A stretch of 64,000 nt of DNA from CAMYLR01 sp039588915 (GCA_039588915.1 JBDGYV010000004.1:1-64000); one strand, 5' to 3'; shown: positions 16,385 through 25,607, counted from the first letter of the stretch. The notes: a model not told the origin generated them from the sequence alone. Numbers and translations: made by a program.

Positions 16385-16924
16385 ATGAAGGTCACACTCA
16401 GCGTTCGTCACGGCGACGTACCCGATTCGCTTCGGGCCCACGTTCAGGAAGGTGTCGCCGGTTTATCGAAGTATTTTGACAGGTTGGTTGAGGCGGACAT
16501 CGTCCTTGACCAGGAGAACCATCGACACATAGCCGAGGTTCGGATTCACACCTCGACCGATACCCATTTTGCCAGAACCCAGGCCGCCGACTGGCGAACG
16601 GCTATCGACGGAACAGTCGGCAAGCTCCGCCGACAGCTCAAGCGACACAAATCGAAGCTCACACGGCGATCGCTTACCGCGGTCGAACGCGAGCAGCTTT
16701 TCCGCGATCGCATCGAGCGAGATGTCGCCGATGATCCGACCGTGCCACCTCGAGATTGGGACCGGATCTCAAGCCGCGAGGCGATCGCCCGACTCGAGAC
16801 CTCGGGTGAGGAAGTATTGGTCTTTGTCGATGCCCAGGATGGAGCCGTGAAGATCGCCCGCCGCGACGGCGAGGGCTCTGTGAGCGTGGTCGAGGCCGAA
16901 GCGTTCGAGGTCGAGGAGCACTAG
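16385..16924 (+). CDS. hpf: Ribosome hibernation promoting factor (long form)
   Basis: HPF inactivates ribosomes in stationary phase. The first ~100 residues are the S30AE domain (MKVTLSVRHGDVPDSLRAHV, FARTQAADWRTAIDGTVGKLRRQLKRHKSK). After a charged linker there is a second small domain (DRISSREAIARL, VLVFVDAQDGAVKIARRDGEG), which resembles the C-terminal dimerisation domain of long HPF that forms 100S ribosomes. The 179-aa length fits the long form. GGAAGGAG lies upstream of ATG 16385. It stands between rpoN and hprK. Confidence 0.94.
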   Translation: MKVTLSVRHGDVPDSLRAHVQEGVAGLSKYFDRLVEADIVLDQENHRHIAEVRIHTSTDTHFARTQAADWRTAIDGTVGKLRRQLKRHKSKLTRRSLTAVEREQLFRDRIERDVADDPTVPPRDWDRISSREAIARLETSGEEVLVFVDAQDGAVKIARRDGEGSVSVVEAEAFEVEEH

Positions 16925-16929
16925 CCGCC

Positions 16930-17898
16930 ATGCCCCGGCTGACGGTTGCGGAGTTGCTGGCCAAGAGGGCCGGACCGCTAGGTCTCACGCTCCTTACCGA
17001 TGAAGCCACTACCAAAAGTGAAATCGGTTCAAGCGAGGTCGGTAGTCCCGGTCTAGTTCTCGCAGGGTTCGACCAGCGCTTTGCGAATACCCGGCTGCAG
17101 ATCCTCGGTGAAACGGAGATCGCCTACCTGGCGTCGCGGTCCGCGGACGAGCGAGAAGAAGCGATCCTTCGGCTGCTCGACTCCAATGTCCCAGTGATCA
17201 TCTTGACCAAAAGTTTAGACCCGCCATCGGGGTTGATCGCGGCGGGCAACGAGCGTGGCATCCCTGTCGTTTCGAGTGCCCTCAAGACAGGTGAGTTCTA
17301 CTCGACCATAAAGTCGTTCCTCGAATCGCATTTTGCGCCTAGCACCTACATCCACGGTTCGTTAGCGGACGTCTACGGCGTAGGATTGCTGTTCGTCGGC
17401 CGGAGCGGGATCGGCAAGTCTGAGTGCGTGCTCGATTTGGTCGAACGGGGTCACCGGTTGGTGGCCGATGATCAAGTGCACGTCACTCGGAGATCGGGAG
17501 ACATTCTCATCGGCAAGGGCAGCGAGGTGTTGGGATTCCACATGGAGATTCGAGGGATCGGGATCATTGACATCCAATCGTTGTTCGGTATCCGCGCCGT
17601 TCGTCTGCAGAAGCGGATCGAGGTCGTCGTTCAGCTCGAGGATTGGGATGAGACGACTAACGTGGAACGCGTTGGTCTAGAGGAAGGAGGGACCGAGATC
17701 CTGGGTGTCGAGATCCCACTCGTTCGCGTACCGTTGAACCCGGGCAAGAACATCACCGTCATCGCCGAAGTCGTGTCGATGAATCACCTCCAGAAGTTTG
17801 CTGGTCGTCACGCCGCCGAACACTTCAATCAGCGATTGATCGAGCACATGCGCACTAAAGCGCAGACCGAGACTTACTTGGAGGAGGATTACGAGTGA
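16930..17898 (+). CDS. hprK: HPr kinase/phosphorylase
   Basis: HprK phosphorylates or dephosphorylates a regulatory serine of HPr. The 322-residue protein has the N-terminal MurF-like domain and a C-terminal catalytic domain with the Walker A motif GRSGIGKSE (~157-165), the DD motif in HRLVADDQVHV, the signature MEIRGIGIIDI and the C-terminal QKFAGRHAAEHF. These are intact, so catalysis is likely. The target is encoded nearby: HPr at 20224 has both the catalytic His and the matching Ser. The stop overlaps the EIIA start. Confidence 0.97.
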   Translation: MPRLTVAELLAKRAGPLGLTLLTDEATTKSEIGSSEVGSPGLVLAGFDQRFANTRLQILGETEIAYLASRSADEREEAILRLLDSNVPVIILTKSLDPPSGLIAAGNERGIPVVSSALKTGEFYSTIKSFLESHFAPSTYIHGSLADVYGVGLLFVGRSGIGKSECVLDLVERGHRLVADDQVHVTRRSGDILIGKGSEVLGFHMEIRGIGIIDIQSLFGIRAVRLQKRIEVVVQLEDWDETTNVERVGLEEGGTEILGVEIPLVRVPLNPGKNITVIAEVVSMNHLQKFAGRHAAEHFNQRLIEHMRTKAQTETYLEEDYE

Positions 17899-18281
17899 CC
17901 GGTCGCTGCGGGGTGGTCGTGGCCCACGGTCACCTCGGAGAGGGGTTGCTCTCGGCGCTCACTCGCGTAGCGGGGGCCCAGGACAACCTGTGGGCGGTAT
18001 CGAACGACGACCTGGACACAGAGTCCCTGATGGCTGAGATCGAGTCGCTGCTTACCGAACGCGGAGCGGGTCGGGAAGCGATTCTGTTCAGTGATCTCGA
18101 CGGTGGTTCGTGTTGTCAGGCTTGTCGCCGGTTGTTGGGACGTGACTCTGTGCGGGCTGTGTTCTACGGGGTAAACCTGCCGTTATTGATCGAGTTCGTG
18201 TTCCTGCAGGATCTGCCCTTCGATGAGTTCTCAGCAGCGCTGTTGACGAAGAGCCGCGGTGCCCTCGGGGCCCACTCGTGA
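17895..18281 (+). CDS. PTS mannose-family EIIA component
   Basis: EIIA of the mannose family accepts phosphate from HPr~P and passes it to EIIB. The 128-residue protein begins with VVVAHGHLGEGLL, which holds the phosphorylated His (about residue 11), and has the ILFSDLDGGSCCQACRRLL and YGVNLPLLIEFVF segments typical of the fold. It is shorter than the AB fusion of E. coli ManX because EIIB is a separate gene next door. GTG 17895 overlaps the hprK stop (GTGA), and its own stop overlaps EIIB. Confidence 0.9.
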   Translation: MTGRCGVVVAHGHLGEGLLSALTRVAGAQDNLWAVSNDDLDTESLMAEIESLLTERGAGREAILFSDLDGGSCCQACRRLLGRDSVRAVFYGVNLPLLIEFVFLQDLPFDEFSAALLTKSRGALGAHS

Positions 18282-18754
18282 GCGAGGTGCTGTTCCGGGT
18301 TGACGAACGGCTGATTCACGGACAGGTGGTTGTCGGCTGGGGACGACGACTCCACCCCGATCGAATCGTCGTCGTATCGGACGATCTCTCCCGCCAGCCG
18401 GTTGAGCAGGATATCTACCGTACCGGTTTGCCAGCCTCGATCGAAGCCGTGTTTTGGGACCTTGGTGAGGCCGTCGAGGGACTGCCGGCGCTGCTCGACT
18501 CCGGCAATAGCATCATCGTACTGACCGAAGACTTGGGCACAATGCTGAGGCTGGCGAGTGCCGCTGTTACGATCGAAGAGGTCAACGTCGGAGGTCTGTT
18601 CGCCGGCGAAGGACGGACTCAGTTGCTGCCGTACGTGTGGTTTGATGCCGAAGACGAGCAGCGAGTGCGAGAACTGGAGGCGTTGGGGGTCCGCGTCGTC
18701 GCGCAGGACGTGCCGACCACGGCTCCGGTTCGGCTCCGAGAGCGCGTAGAGTGA
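18278..18754 (+). CDS. PTS mannose/fructose/sorbose-family EIIB component
   Basis: EIIB transfers phosphate from EIIA to the incoming sugar. The motif FRVDERLIHGQVVVGWG near the N-terminus carries the phosphorylated His (residue 15), as in mannose-family EIIB. The rest (VNVGGLFAGEGRTQLLPYV) matches the family, and the length of 158 aa is usual. It overlaps both neighbours by 4 bp (GTGA), indicating coupled translation with EIIA and EIIC. Sugar specificity cannot be assigned from sequence alone. Confidence 0.94.
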   Translation: MSEVLFRVDERLIHGQVVVGWGRRLHPDRIVVVSDDLSRQPVEQDIYRTGLPASIEAVFWDLGEAVEGLPALLDSGNSIIVLTEDLGTMLRLASAAVTIEEVNVGGLFAGEGRTQLLPYVWFDAEDEQRVRELEALGVRVVAQDVPTTAPVRLRERVE

Positions 18755-19434
18755 GCCTAGAGCAGGCGGCGCTGTTGACGGTTCTCGGTGCGGTCGTGTT
18801 TCTAGACCAGTGGCCTGTCTTTCAGAGCATGCTATCGCGCCCCCTAGTGGTGGGAGCTTTGGTGGGCGTCGTGCTTGGCAAGCCCACCGATGGAGCGTTG
18901 TGGGGGGCGGTGTTTGAGGCAGTATACCTGGGACTCTTGCCGATCGGCGCCGCGCGGTATCCTGACGCTGGCCTGGCGACGCTGGCCGGCAGCGCCGTCG
19001 TGCTCTCAGCGCCGGCGAGCGTCGCACCACCGGTCGGGTGGGCGGTGGCGGTAGCACTCGCGACGGGCACTCTCGGCGACCATATGGGGGGATTCCTGCG
19101 GCGTTGGAACGGCCGCACCGCGGTCTACGTTCGAGAACGAGTCGCCGCTGGGGATCTCTCAGCACCCGGCCGCGCCATCGCCATTGCGCTGCTGCGCGGA
19201 GCCGCGCTCGGGGCCGTGGTCTCAGCGGTGGCGTTAACGGTCGGGCTAGGGGGCCTCGCCTTGGTGGTGTCGACTCCGTGGAGTGGGCCGTTGCCGATGA
19301 GGGTCGTCGTGTTGGCTGCCGCCGCAGCTCTGACCGTCAACGGGACTCGACTCTTTGTCGATGGCCGGTCGCGGTTAGGTGCCTGGGGAGTTGGGTTAGT
19401 CCTGGTTGTGGCCGCTTTCGGTCTGATGGGTTGA
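18751..19434 (+). CDS. PTS mannose-family EIIC component (membrane)
   Basis: This hydrophobic 227-residue protein has about six predicted membrane segments and the family pattern (QWPVFQSMLSRPLVVGALVG, FEAVYLGLLPIGAARYPDAG). With EIID it forms the sugar-conducting part of the permease. It is somewhat shorter than typical EIIC-Man (about 260 aa), mainly at the C-terminus. It starts at GTG 18751 inside the EIIB stop and is followed by EIID after 4 bp. Confidence 0.9.
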   Translation: MSLEQAALLTVLGAVVFLDQWPVFQSMLSRPLVVGALVGVVLGKPTDGALWGAVFEAVYLGLLPIGAARYPDAGLATLAGSAVVLSAPASVAPPVGWAVAVALATGTLGDHMGGFLRRWNGRTAVYVRERVAAGDLSAPGRAIAIALLRGAALGAVVSAVALTVGLGGLALVVSTPWSGPLPMRVVVLAAAAALTVNGTRLFVDGRSRLGAWGVGLVLVVAAFGLMG

Positions 19435-19438
19435 AGGC

Positions 19439-20227
19439 GTGAGTTCCACTCGTCGCCCGTTGGCCGCCGAGCGGCGCCGAATCGCTCGTCGTGCGACGTG
19501 TCTACAAGCGGTTTGGAACCACGAGACGCTGCAAGGAGTGGGGTTCGCTTGGGCGATCGCGCCAGGACTCGATCGGCTCTACCCGGATCTGCGCGCCCGT
19601 GGTGACCGGCTCCTGGCACACCTCGAACCGTTCAATAGCAACCCGTACCTGGCGACGATCGGAATCGGGTTCGCGCTTCGGCTCGAGCAGGAGGTCGCCC
19701 GTGGATCGGCGGGTGCTGACCACCGGCTGTCGAGCCTGATCAAAGCGCTCCGGAGCAGCTTGGGTGCGCTTGGGGACGACTTATTCTGGGCCGCATGGCG
19801 ACCGATGCTCGGTGTGATTGGCGCGGCCGTCGCGCTTGCGACCGGGTCGCCTATCGCAGCACTGGTGTACTGGATCGCCTACAATGCGTTGGCGCAATCG
19901 GTTCGCTGGCGTGGCGTACGAGCCGGTTTCGCGAGTGGTGCAGGTATCGCTCGGGTGCTTCAAGACCCATTCTGGAGCCGCGCCAGTGGGATCACGAAGA
20001 TAGCCGGTGCGGCGGCCTCTGGAGCGGTTGTCGGTGGGGCATTGTGGGCCGCGTCCGGTGGCGGTTTAGAGGGCATCTCAGTATTTTTCTTCATTACAGC
20101 TTTCCTGTGGCTTGCGGGCTTGCGGCGTGGCAGTAGGGGCCGCTGGCTGTCGCCCTCGGTGGCCTTTCTGGTCGTCGTGACCCTGCTCAGCGTAATGGTC
20201 CAGGTTTCCGCGGGGGTTCTGCCGTGA
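19439..20227 (+). CDS. PTS mannose-family EIID component (membrane)
   Basis: EIID is found only in mannose-family PTS permeases. The 262-residue protein has the conserved N-terminal part (ETLQGVGFAWAIAPGLDRLY, FNSNPYLATIGIGFALRLE), the middle SLGALGDDLFWAAWRPMLG motif and several C-terminal membrane helices. It starts at GTG 19439 and its stop overlaps the HPr start (GTGA). With EIIA, EIIB, EIIC, HPr and EI encoded around it, a complete phosphotransfer and transport chain is present. Confidence 0.93.
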   Translation: MSSTRRPLAAERRRIARRATCLQAVWNHETLQGVGFAWAIAPGLDRLYPDLRARGDRLLAHLEPFNSNPYLATIGIGFALRLEQEVARGSAGADHRLSSLIKALRSSLGALGDDLFWAAWRPMLGVIGAAVALATGSPIAALVYWIAYNALAQSVRWRGVRAGFASGAGIARVLQDPFWSRASGITKIAGAAASGAVVGGALWAASGGGLEGISVFFFITAFLWLAGLRRGSRGRWLSPSVAFLVVVTLLSVMVQVSAGVLP

Positions 20228-20544
20228 CGAGCGAAGTACACGAAGCAGAGGTCGAGATCCAAAACCACCTAGGGTTGCACGCCCGCCCGGCGGCCCAGCT
20301 CGTCCGCCTCTCGAACCATTTCGGGTCTGACATCTTTCTCAGCAAGAACGGTGTTGAGGTAAACGGAAAGAGCATCATGGGAGTCATGATGCTCGCCGCC
20401 GAACGCGGCGCTCGAGTCCAGATTCGTGCCGTCGGCACCGATGCCCGCGAGGCTATCCGGGACTTGGTGGCGCTCATCGAGCGACGGTTCGACGAGGATG
20501 ACGAGGGTCAGCCGGTGGATGCCGACCCGTCGTCCGTCACCTGA
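20224..20544 (+). CDS. ptsH: Phosphocarrier protein HPr
   Basis: HPr carries phosphate from EI to EIIA. The active-site His is in LGLHARPAAQLV (residue 19) and the HprK target Ser in NGKSIMGVMML (residue 50). Both are kept, so HPr can be used in transport and in Ser-phosphate regulation. The 106-aa protein has an acidic C-terminal extension of about 15 residues (DEDDEGQPVDADPSS) compared with the usual 85-90 aa. It overlaps EIID and is 8 bp upstream of EI. Confidence 0.96.
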   Translation: MTSEVHEAEVEIQNHLGLHARPAAQLVRLSNHFGSDIFLSKNGVEVNGKSIMGVMMLAAERGARVQIRAVGTDAREAIRDLVALIERRFDEDDEGQPVDADPSSVT

Positions 20545-20552
20545 GTTCGCCG

Positions 20553-22316
20553 GTGGTTGTCGAGAAGATCCACGGCGGGGTACCGGCTTCTGTCGGGGTG
20601 GCGTTTGGTCCTGCCTACCTGATTACGCCTGACGCGCTGCGCGTTCCACGCTACCCAATCAACGCATCAAGTGTGATTCGCGAGGTCGAGCGTTTGGAAA
20701 CTGCCCTTGCGAAGACCCGGGTGGACATAAAACGGGTACAGCAGGCGCTTGTGTCAGCTGGAAAAAGAGACGAAGCGACGATCTTTGATTCACATCTGCT
20801 TGTCCTCGAGGACAACGAGTTTCTGGATCAAGTTCGAGAGCAAATCCGTGTCGCAGGCGACAACGTAGAGTATGCGTTTCACTCTCAGATTCTCGAGGCC
20901 GTCACTCGGTTGGACCAGAGCGAGGATCCGTATCTGCGTGAACGGGCCAAGGATATCCGTGATCTCGAGCATCGCGTTGTGCGCGCGCTGTTGGGAGAGC
21001 GCGAACCCGCATTTGGCGACCTGATCGACAACGCGATCGTAGTGGCTCACGATCTCCCGGCCACGATCACGGCGGAGCTTGATCGCGACAAGATTCTGGG
21101 GATTGCGACCGAGGTTGGTGCGCCACATAGCCACACCGCGATTCTAGCCCGGGCATTGGAAATCCCGGCGGTGCTCGGTCTAGGACCCGTGCTCGCTGAG
21201 CTGCAGCACGGAGGGCCTGTGCTGCTGGACGGCCGGGAGGGGGTGCTGATCAGCGATCCGACAGAGGAGACGGTCGGTCGCTACGAACGGGTGCAAGATA
21301 CGATCGCGCGGCGTCGCGCAGAGTTGGTGACGATGGCCGGCGCACCCAGTCTGTCGAGAGACGGCGAATCGCTGACGTTTCAAGCCAACCTCGAGTTTGC
21401 ACGCGAGGTCGATTCCGCGCTCGCGTTTGGGTGCGAAGGCGTCGGGCTCTATCGAACCGAGTATCTGTTTCTACAGAGCGGTGGTGAGGCGAGCGAAGAA
21501 GATCAGTATGCCGTCTATCGAAGACTTATCGACCGGATGGACGGCCGCCTGGTCACGATCCGGACCGTCGATCTCGGCGGTGACAAGCTGCTCGCCGGAA
21601 TGGAGCCCGAAGACAACCCGTTCCTGGGTTGGCGGGCGATTCGCTACTGTCTCGATCGGCCAGAGGTCTTCCGATCCCAGCTGCGGGCGATCCTCCGGGC
21701 CGGTACGCACGGCCCCGCGTCGATCATGTTGCCGATGGTCGTCACGGTTGACGAGGCGGATATCGCAATCGCGCACCTTGAGGCGGCGCGGCGCTCGCTG
21801 GATGATGAGGGAATCGAAAGTGCCGAGGTGTGCCCGATAGGGGCGTTGATCGAGACCCCGGCGGCAGCGTTGATGGCCGACGAACTCGCTGCGCGGTTCG
21901 ATTTCCTATCTCTTGGGACGAACGATCTTGTCCAGTACACCCTGGCAGTGGATCGCGGAAACCGCCGGATCGCCCACTTATTTCAACCCTTTCACCCGGC
22001 AGTTCTGCGGCTCATACGAGATGTCTGCCAGGCCGCCGAAAGAGCCGGGGTAGAGGTGACCGTGTGCGGAGAGATGGCAGGCAACTCCCGAGGCGCGATC
22101 CTCTTGATGGGGCTGGGCGTTACCCGGTTCAGCATGGTGCCAGCCCGGATCCCACGCATCAAACAAGTGCTCAGCCGGATCACCATCGATGAGGCTCGGG
22201 TGGCGGCGAGTGACGCGCTGGCTCGAGCGACTGCGGCATCCGCGCTATCGGTGATTGAAACCGGGTTTGCGGACCGCTTCGATTCCGCCACGGCGACAGT
22301 GAGCGAACGGTCTTGA
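20553..22316 (+). CDS. ptsI: PTS phosphoenolpyruvate-protein phosphotransferase (Enzyme I)
   Basis: EI takes phosphate from PEP and gives it to HPr. The 587-residue protein has the N-terminal HPr-binding domain, the phosphorylated His in GAPHSHTAILARALEIPAVLG (split here: GAPHSHTAI, ~193) and the PEP-binding TIM-barrel with GCEGVGLYRTEYLF, RTVDLGGDKL and SLGTNDLVQYTLAVDRGN. The late motif EVTVCGEMAGN contains the catalytic Cys. All key residues are present. GTG 20553 is used as the start; the stop overlaps the next gene (TTGA). Confidence 0.97.
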   Translation: MVVEKIHGGVPASVGVAFGPAYLITPDALRVPRYPINASSVIREVERLETALAKTRVDIKRVQQALVSAGKRDEATIFDSHLLVLEDNEFLDQVREQIRVAGDNVEYAFHSQILEAVTRLDQSEDPYLRERAKDIRDLEHRVVRALLGEREPAFGDLIDNAIVVAHDLPATITAELDRDKILGIATEVGAPHSHTAILARALEIPAVLGLGPVLAELQHGGPVLLDGREGVLISDPTEETVGRYERVQDTIARRRAELVTMAGAPSLSRDGESLTFQANLEFAREVDSALAFGCEGVGLYRTEYLFLQSGGEASEEDQYAVYRRLIDRMDGRLVTIRTVDLGGDKLLAGMEPEDNPFLGWRAIRYCLDRPEVFRSQLRAILRAGTHGPASIMLPMVVTVDEADIAIAHLEAARRSLDDEGIESAEVCPIGALIETPAAALMADELAARFDFLSLGTNDLVQYTLAVDRGNRRIAHLFQPFHPAVLRLIRDVCQAAERAGVEVTVCGEMAGNSRGAILLMGLGVTRFSMVPARIPRIKQVLSRITIDEARVAASDALARATAASALSVIETGFADRFDSATATVSERS

Positions 22317-23413
22317 GCTCGCGCTCAGCAACTGTGACGGTGGACGACGTCGAGACCTGGCGCCAGCGTGAAGCGGTCATCGATGACGAAGGAATGCGAG
22401 GTCACATCGCTGGTTTTCCAGATCAGCTCGCGGCTGGAGCCGATAGCGCATCGTCGTTCGTGAAGTTGCTCGATGTTCCCGCCAGTGAACCAACTGCGAT
22501 CGCGGTCGCTGGTATGGGTGGCTCGGCGATTGGTGGCGATCTGGTCGCCGCCTACGCCGGCGAGCGGCGTGTTTTACCGTTGCATGTGATCCGGGGCTAC
22601 GAACTGCCGGCATGGCTCGATCAGAACACGGCGCTGATCGTATCGTCATACTCGGGAAACACTGACGAGACACTCGCGTGTTACGAGGCCGCCCGGAAGC
22701 GTGCGCTATCGGTCGTCGCGATCACAACCGGTGGTCAAGTGGCGCAAATGGCGCGTGAAGCGGGTGATCCGTTACTCGAGATGCCAAGCGGGTTTCCACC
22801 TCGAGCGGCGCTCGGTCACTCGTTGTCGGCGTTGGCCTTGGTCGCGGCCCGATTGGATCCGGGTTTGGACCCTGAAGGCGAGGCCGATGCATTACGTCGT
22901 GCTGCCGAGCGCCTCCGACCGCTGGCGGAACGGTGGCTAGAGTGGTCGAACGACAACCCCGCGCTGGACGTGGCCGCTTCGATAGCTAATCGGCTGCCGG
23001 TCGTCTACGGCGGTCATCCGATGTCGATGTCTGCCGCCGCACGTTGGAAGGCGCAACTCAACGAGAACGGCAAGATGCCCGCGTACTCGGGACAATTACC
23101 GGAGCACAATCACAACGAGATCGTGGGGTTCGAAGGTGACAACCCGGTGCTGCGCCAGATGGTGTTGGTCCACTTGGAGACTTCATGGGACCATCGGCAA
23201 GTCCGCCGACGGTTTGATTTCGTGCACGACTACTGCTGCGACCGGGTGGCCCGCCAGCACCGAATCAGAACCACCAGCGACGTGCCGTTGGAGGGTATGC
23301 TCGAGTTGTGTTACTTGGGCGATTGCACTAGTTTTATTGTTTCCATTATCAACGGGTGGAACCCCACGCCCGTCGCTTCGATCGACGCCCTAAAGAACGA
23401 ACTCAAAGGCTGA
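22313..23413 (+). CDS. Bifunctional phosphoglucose/phosphomannose isomerase
   Basis: This 366-residue SIS-domain enzyme matches the archaeal/bacterial PGI/PMI family. N-terminal SIS: AVAGMGGSAIGGDLVAAYAG and SSYSGNTDETLACYEAA. The C-terminal PGI-like part has LPEHNHNEIVGFE and the late LGDCTSFIVSIINGW. It interconverts glucose 6-, fructose 6- and mannose 6-phosphate in the cytoplasm. Placed directly after the mannose-type PTS, it would take the sugar phosphate product into glycolysis or toward sugar nucleotides. TTG 22313 overlaps the EI stop. Confidence 0.92.
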   Translation: MSSRSATVTVDDVETWRQREAVIDDEGMRGHIAGFPDQLAAGADSASSFVKLLDVPASEPTAIAVAGMGGSAIGGDLVAAYAGERRVLPLHVIRGYELPAWLDQNTALIVSSYSGNTDETLACYEAARKRALSVVAITTGGQVAQMAREAGDPLLEMPSGFPPRAALGHSLSALALVAARLDPGLDPEGEADALRRAAERLRPLAERWLEWSNDNPALDVAASIANRLPVVYGGHPMSMSAAARWKAQLNENGKMPAYSGQLPEHNHNEIVGFEGDNPVLRQMVLVHLETSWDHRQVRRRFDFVHDYCCDRVARQHRIRTTSDVPLEGMLELCYLGDCTSFIVSIINGWNPTPVASIDALKNELKG

Positions 23414-23421
23414 ACAAATAG

Positions 23422-24408
23422 GTGAAGATCATTATTCCGGCGGCCGGGCAAGGCACCCGGCTGCGCCCTCACACACACACGGTCCCAAAAGTGATGCTGC
23501 CGGTCGCAGGCCGCCCGATCATTGGCCACATCCTGGCCGATCTCGCGTCACTGGAGCCATCCGAGATTCGGTTGGTAGTCGGGTACCGAGGGGATTCGAT
23601 CGAGGCTTACGTGCAAGAGGTGTTTCCAGACTTACCGGTCGAGATCGTTTGGCAACAGGATCAACTGGGTCTTGGACACGCGGTGTTGACGGCGCTCGAG
23701 GCGAACGAACACGAACCGACGCTGGTGGTGCTCGGCGACACGGTTTTCGATGTCGACTACGCGGATATAGTCTCGTCTCCCGACCACGCGTTGGGTGTGC
23801 GACCGGTCCCGGATCCGGAACGATTCGGGATCGTGGAACTCGACGCGGCCGGTGAGAGTATCGTCAAACTGGTCGAGAAACCGACGGAGCCGAAGGGTAA
23901 CCTGGCGTTGGCAGGCCTGTACTTCGTCCGCGACGGAGAATTGTTGCGATCAGCATTGGCTGGCTTGGTCGACGAGGGCGGCATCACCCGTGGTGAGTAT
24001 CAGCTCACCGATGCGTTGCAACGACTGATCGATGCGGGCGAAAGGTTCATTCCGTACAGCATCAAGGGCTGGTTCGATTGCGGGAAACCTGAAACACTGC
24101 TGGCTACGAATCGCGAGTTGCTCAATCGGCAGCCGCCGCAAGTCGACGTATCAAGTGACGACACGAAGTTCATCGCGCCGGTGTTTGTTGGCGCAGATTG
24201 CGTTATCAAGAACTCGATCATCGGGCCACACGTCTCGCTATCCAAAGGTGTCACCGTGCGCGATTCCGTGATTCGCGACTCGATCATCGGTGAACACGCC
24301 ACGGTGAGCGGTTTTGTGCTCGAAGGTTCGATCATCGGGCCTGGCGCGCGCGTGGAAGCGGCGCCACTGGGTCTCAATCTAGGAGAAGGATCGGAGTTGA
24401 TATGCTGA
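23422..24408 (+). CDS. Sugar-phosphate nucleotidyltransferase with hexapeptide-repeat tail
   Basis: The N-terminal signature PAAGQGTRLRPHTHTVPKVM is that of NDP-sugar pyrophosphorylases, with the DxD-like LVVLGDTVFDVDY and the sugar-binding VEKPTEPKGNLALAGLYFV. Residues after about 235 have left-handed beta-helix hexapeptide repeats (KNSIIGPHVSLSKGVTV). The enzyme joins NTP and a sugar 1-phosphate to give an NDP-sugar. Whether the sugar is glucose or mannose and whether the nucleotide is dTTP, GTP, UTP or ATP cannot be told. It follows the isomerase by 8 bp and overlaps metK by 7 bp. Confidence 0.9.
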   Translation: MKIIIPAAGQGTRLRPHTHTVPKVMLPVAGRPIIGHILADLASLEPSEIRLVVGYRGDSIEAYVQEVFPDLPVEIVWQQDQLGLGHAVLTALEANEHEPTLVVLGDTVFDVDYADIVSSPDHALGVRPVPDPERFGIVELDAAGESIVKLVEKPTEPKGNLALAGLYFVRDGELLRSALAGLVDEGGITRGEYQLTDALQRLIDAGERFIPYSIKGWFDCGKPETLLATNRELLNRQPPQVDVSSDDTKFIAPVFVGADCVIKNSIIGPHVSLSKGVTVRDSVIRDSIIGEHATVSGFVLEGSIIGPGARVEAAPLGLNLGEGSELIC

Positions 24409-25607
24409 AAACGAAGGAACAAGAGGTGACGGCCTCGCCGCATCGCGTGAGGACCGATCGGTTCCTATTTACGTCAGAATCGGTAACCGAGGGTCACCCG
24501 GACAAGATCGCCGACCAAATCTCGGACGGGGTTTTGGATGCAGCGTTAGCCGGCGATCCGTCAAGCCGGGTCGCGTGTGAGACGTTGGTTACCACCGGTT
24601 TGATCGTGGTGGCGGGAGAGATCACTACCGACGCGTACATCCCGGTCGCGCAGGTTGCCCGCGAGACGGTTCGTCAGATCGGCTATACGGACGCGCGGAT
24701 GGGATTCGATGCGGATACCTGCGGGGTGATGGTCTCGATCGACCGACAGTCGCCCGATATCAGCATGGGAGTCGATCGTGACGGAGCCGGCGATCAGGGG
24801 ATGATGTTTGGCTACGCGACGGACGAAACGTCGGAGTTGATGCCGTTGCCGATCGCGTTGGCTCACGCGCTCACCCATCGCCTGGCTGAGAAACGGAAGG
24901 ACGGGACGTTGCCCTGGGTGCGGCCCGATGGAAAGAGCCAGGTGACGGTTGAATACGACGAAGGTCGAGCGCGAGAGATCCGAACGGTGGTCGTGTCTAC
25001 CCAGACCGGTGACGAAGATGAGGTCTCGCCCGATGAGATCCAGGCTGGGATCCGCAAAGAGGTGATCGAGCCAATACTACCGAGCGGGATGTACGACGAG
25101 GACGAACTCACCGTTCACGTCAACCCGACTGGACGGTTTGTCATCGGTGGGCCGATGGGCGACGCTGGCGTGACTGGTCGGAAAATCATCGTGGATACGT
25201 ACGGCGGTCTCGGCCGTCATGGTGGAGGCGCGTTTAGCGGAAAGGACCCGACCAAGGTCGATCGGTCTGCGACGTATGCCGCTCGATGGGTGGCCAAGAA
25301 CATCGTGGCGGCCGGCCTTGCGCAGCGATGCGAGGTCCAGCTTGCGTACGCGATCGGCGTGGCCGAACCGGTCAGCGTCATGATCGACACGTTCGGTACG
25401 GGCGTGGTTGCCGACGCCGTGTTGGAAGAGAAGGCGCTCGAGGTGTGGGACCTGCGTCCGTTGGCGATCATCAAGGCGCTCGACCTGCGGCGGCCGATCT
25501 ACCAGCCGACAGCCGCATACGGACATTTCGGCCGCGAACCGAAGAACGGCTTGTTTACGTGGGAGCTCAGCAACCGCGCCGAAGATTTGAGGGCGGCGAT
25601 TTCATAA
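24402..25607 (+). CDS. metK: S-adenosylmethionine synthase
   Basis: MetK makes SAM from methionine and ATP. The 401-residue protein has all family motifs: FTSESVTEGHPDKIADQISD, GAGDQGMMFGYA, GGPMGDAGVTGRKIIVDTYGG (seen in pieces), GGGAFSGKDPTKVDRSA and the C-terminal YGHFGRE. ATG 24402 has GGAG six bases upstream; GTG 24426 is a later alternative. It overlaps the previous gene and is followed 24 bp later by ahcY, so SAM synthesis and SAH removal are co-transcribed. No SAM or SAH riboswitch is seen upstream. Confidence 0.98.
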   Translation: MLKTKEQEVTASPHRVRTDRFLFTSESVTEGHPDKIADQISDGVLDAALAGDPSSRVACETLVTTGLIVVAGEITTDAYIPVAQVARETVRQIGYTDARMGFDADTCGVMVSIDRQSPDISMGVDRDGAGDQGMMFGYATDETSELMPLPIALAHALTHRLAEKRKDGTLPWVRPDGKSQVTVEYDEGRAREIRTVVVSTQTGDEDEVSPDEIQAGIRKEVIEPILPSGMYDEDELTVHVNPTGRFVIGGPMGDAGVTGRKIIVDTYGGLGRHGGGAFSGKDPTKVDRSATYAARWVAKNIVAAGLAQRCEVQLAYAIGVAEPVSVMIDTFGTGVVADAVLEEKALEVWDLRPLAIIKALDLRRPIYQPTAAYGHFGREPKNGLFTWELSNRAEDLRAAIS

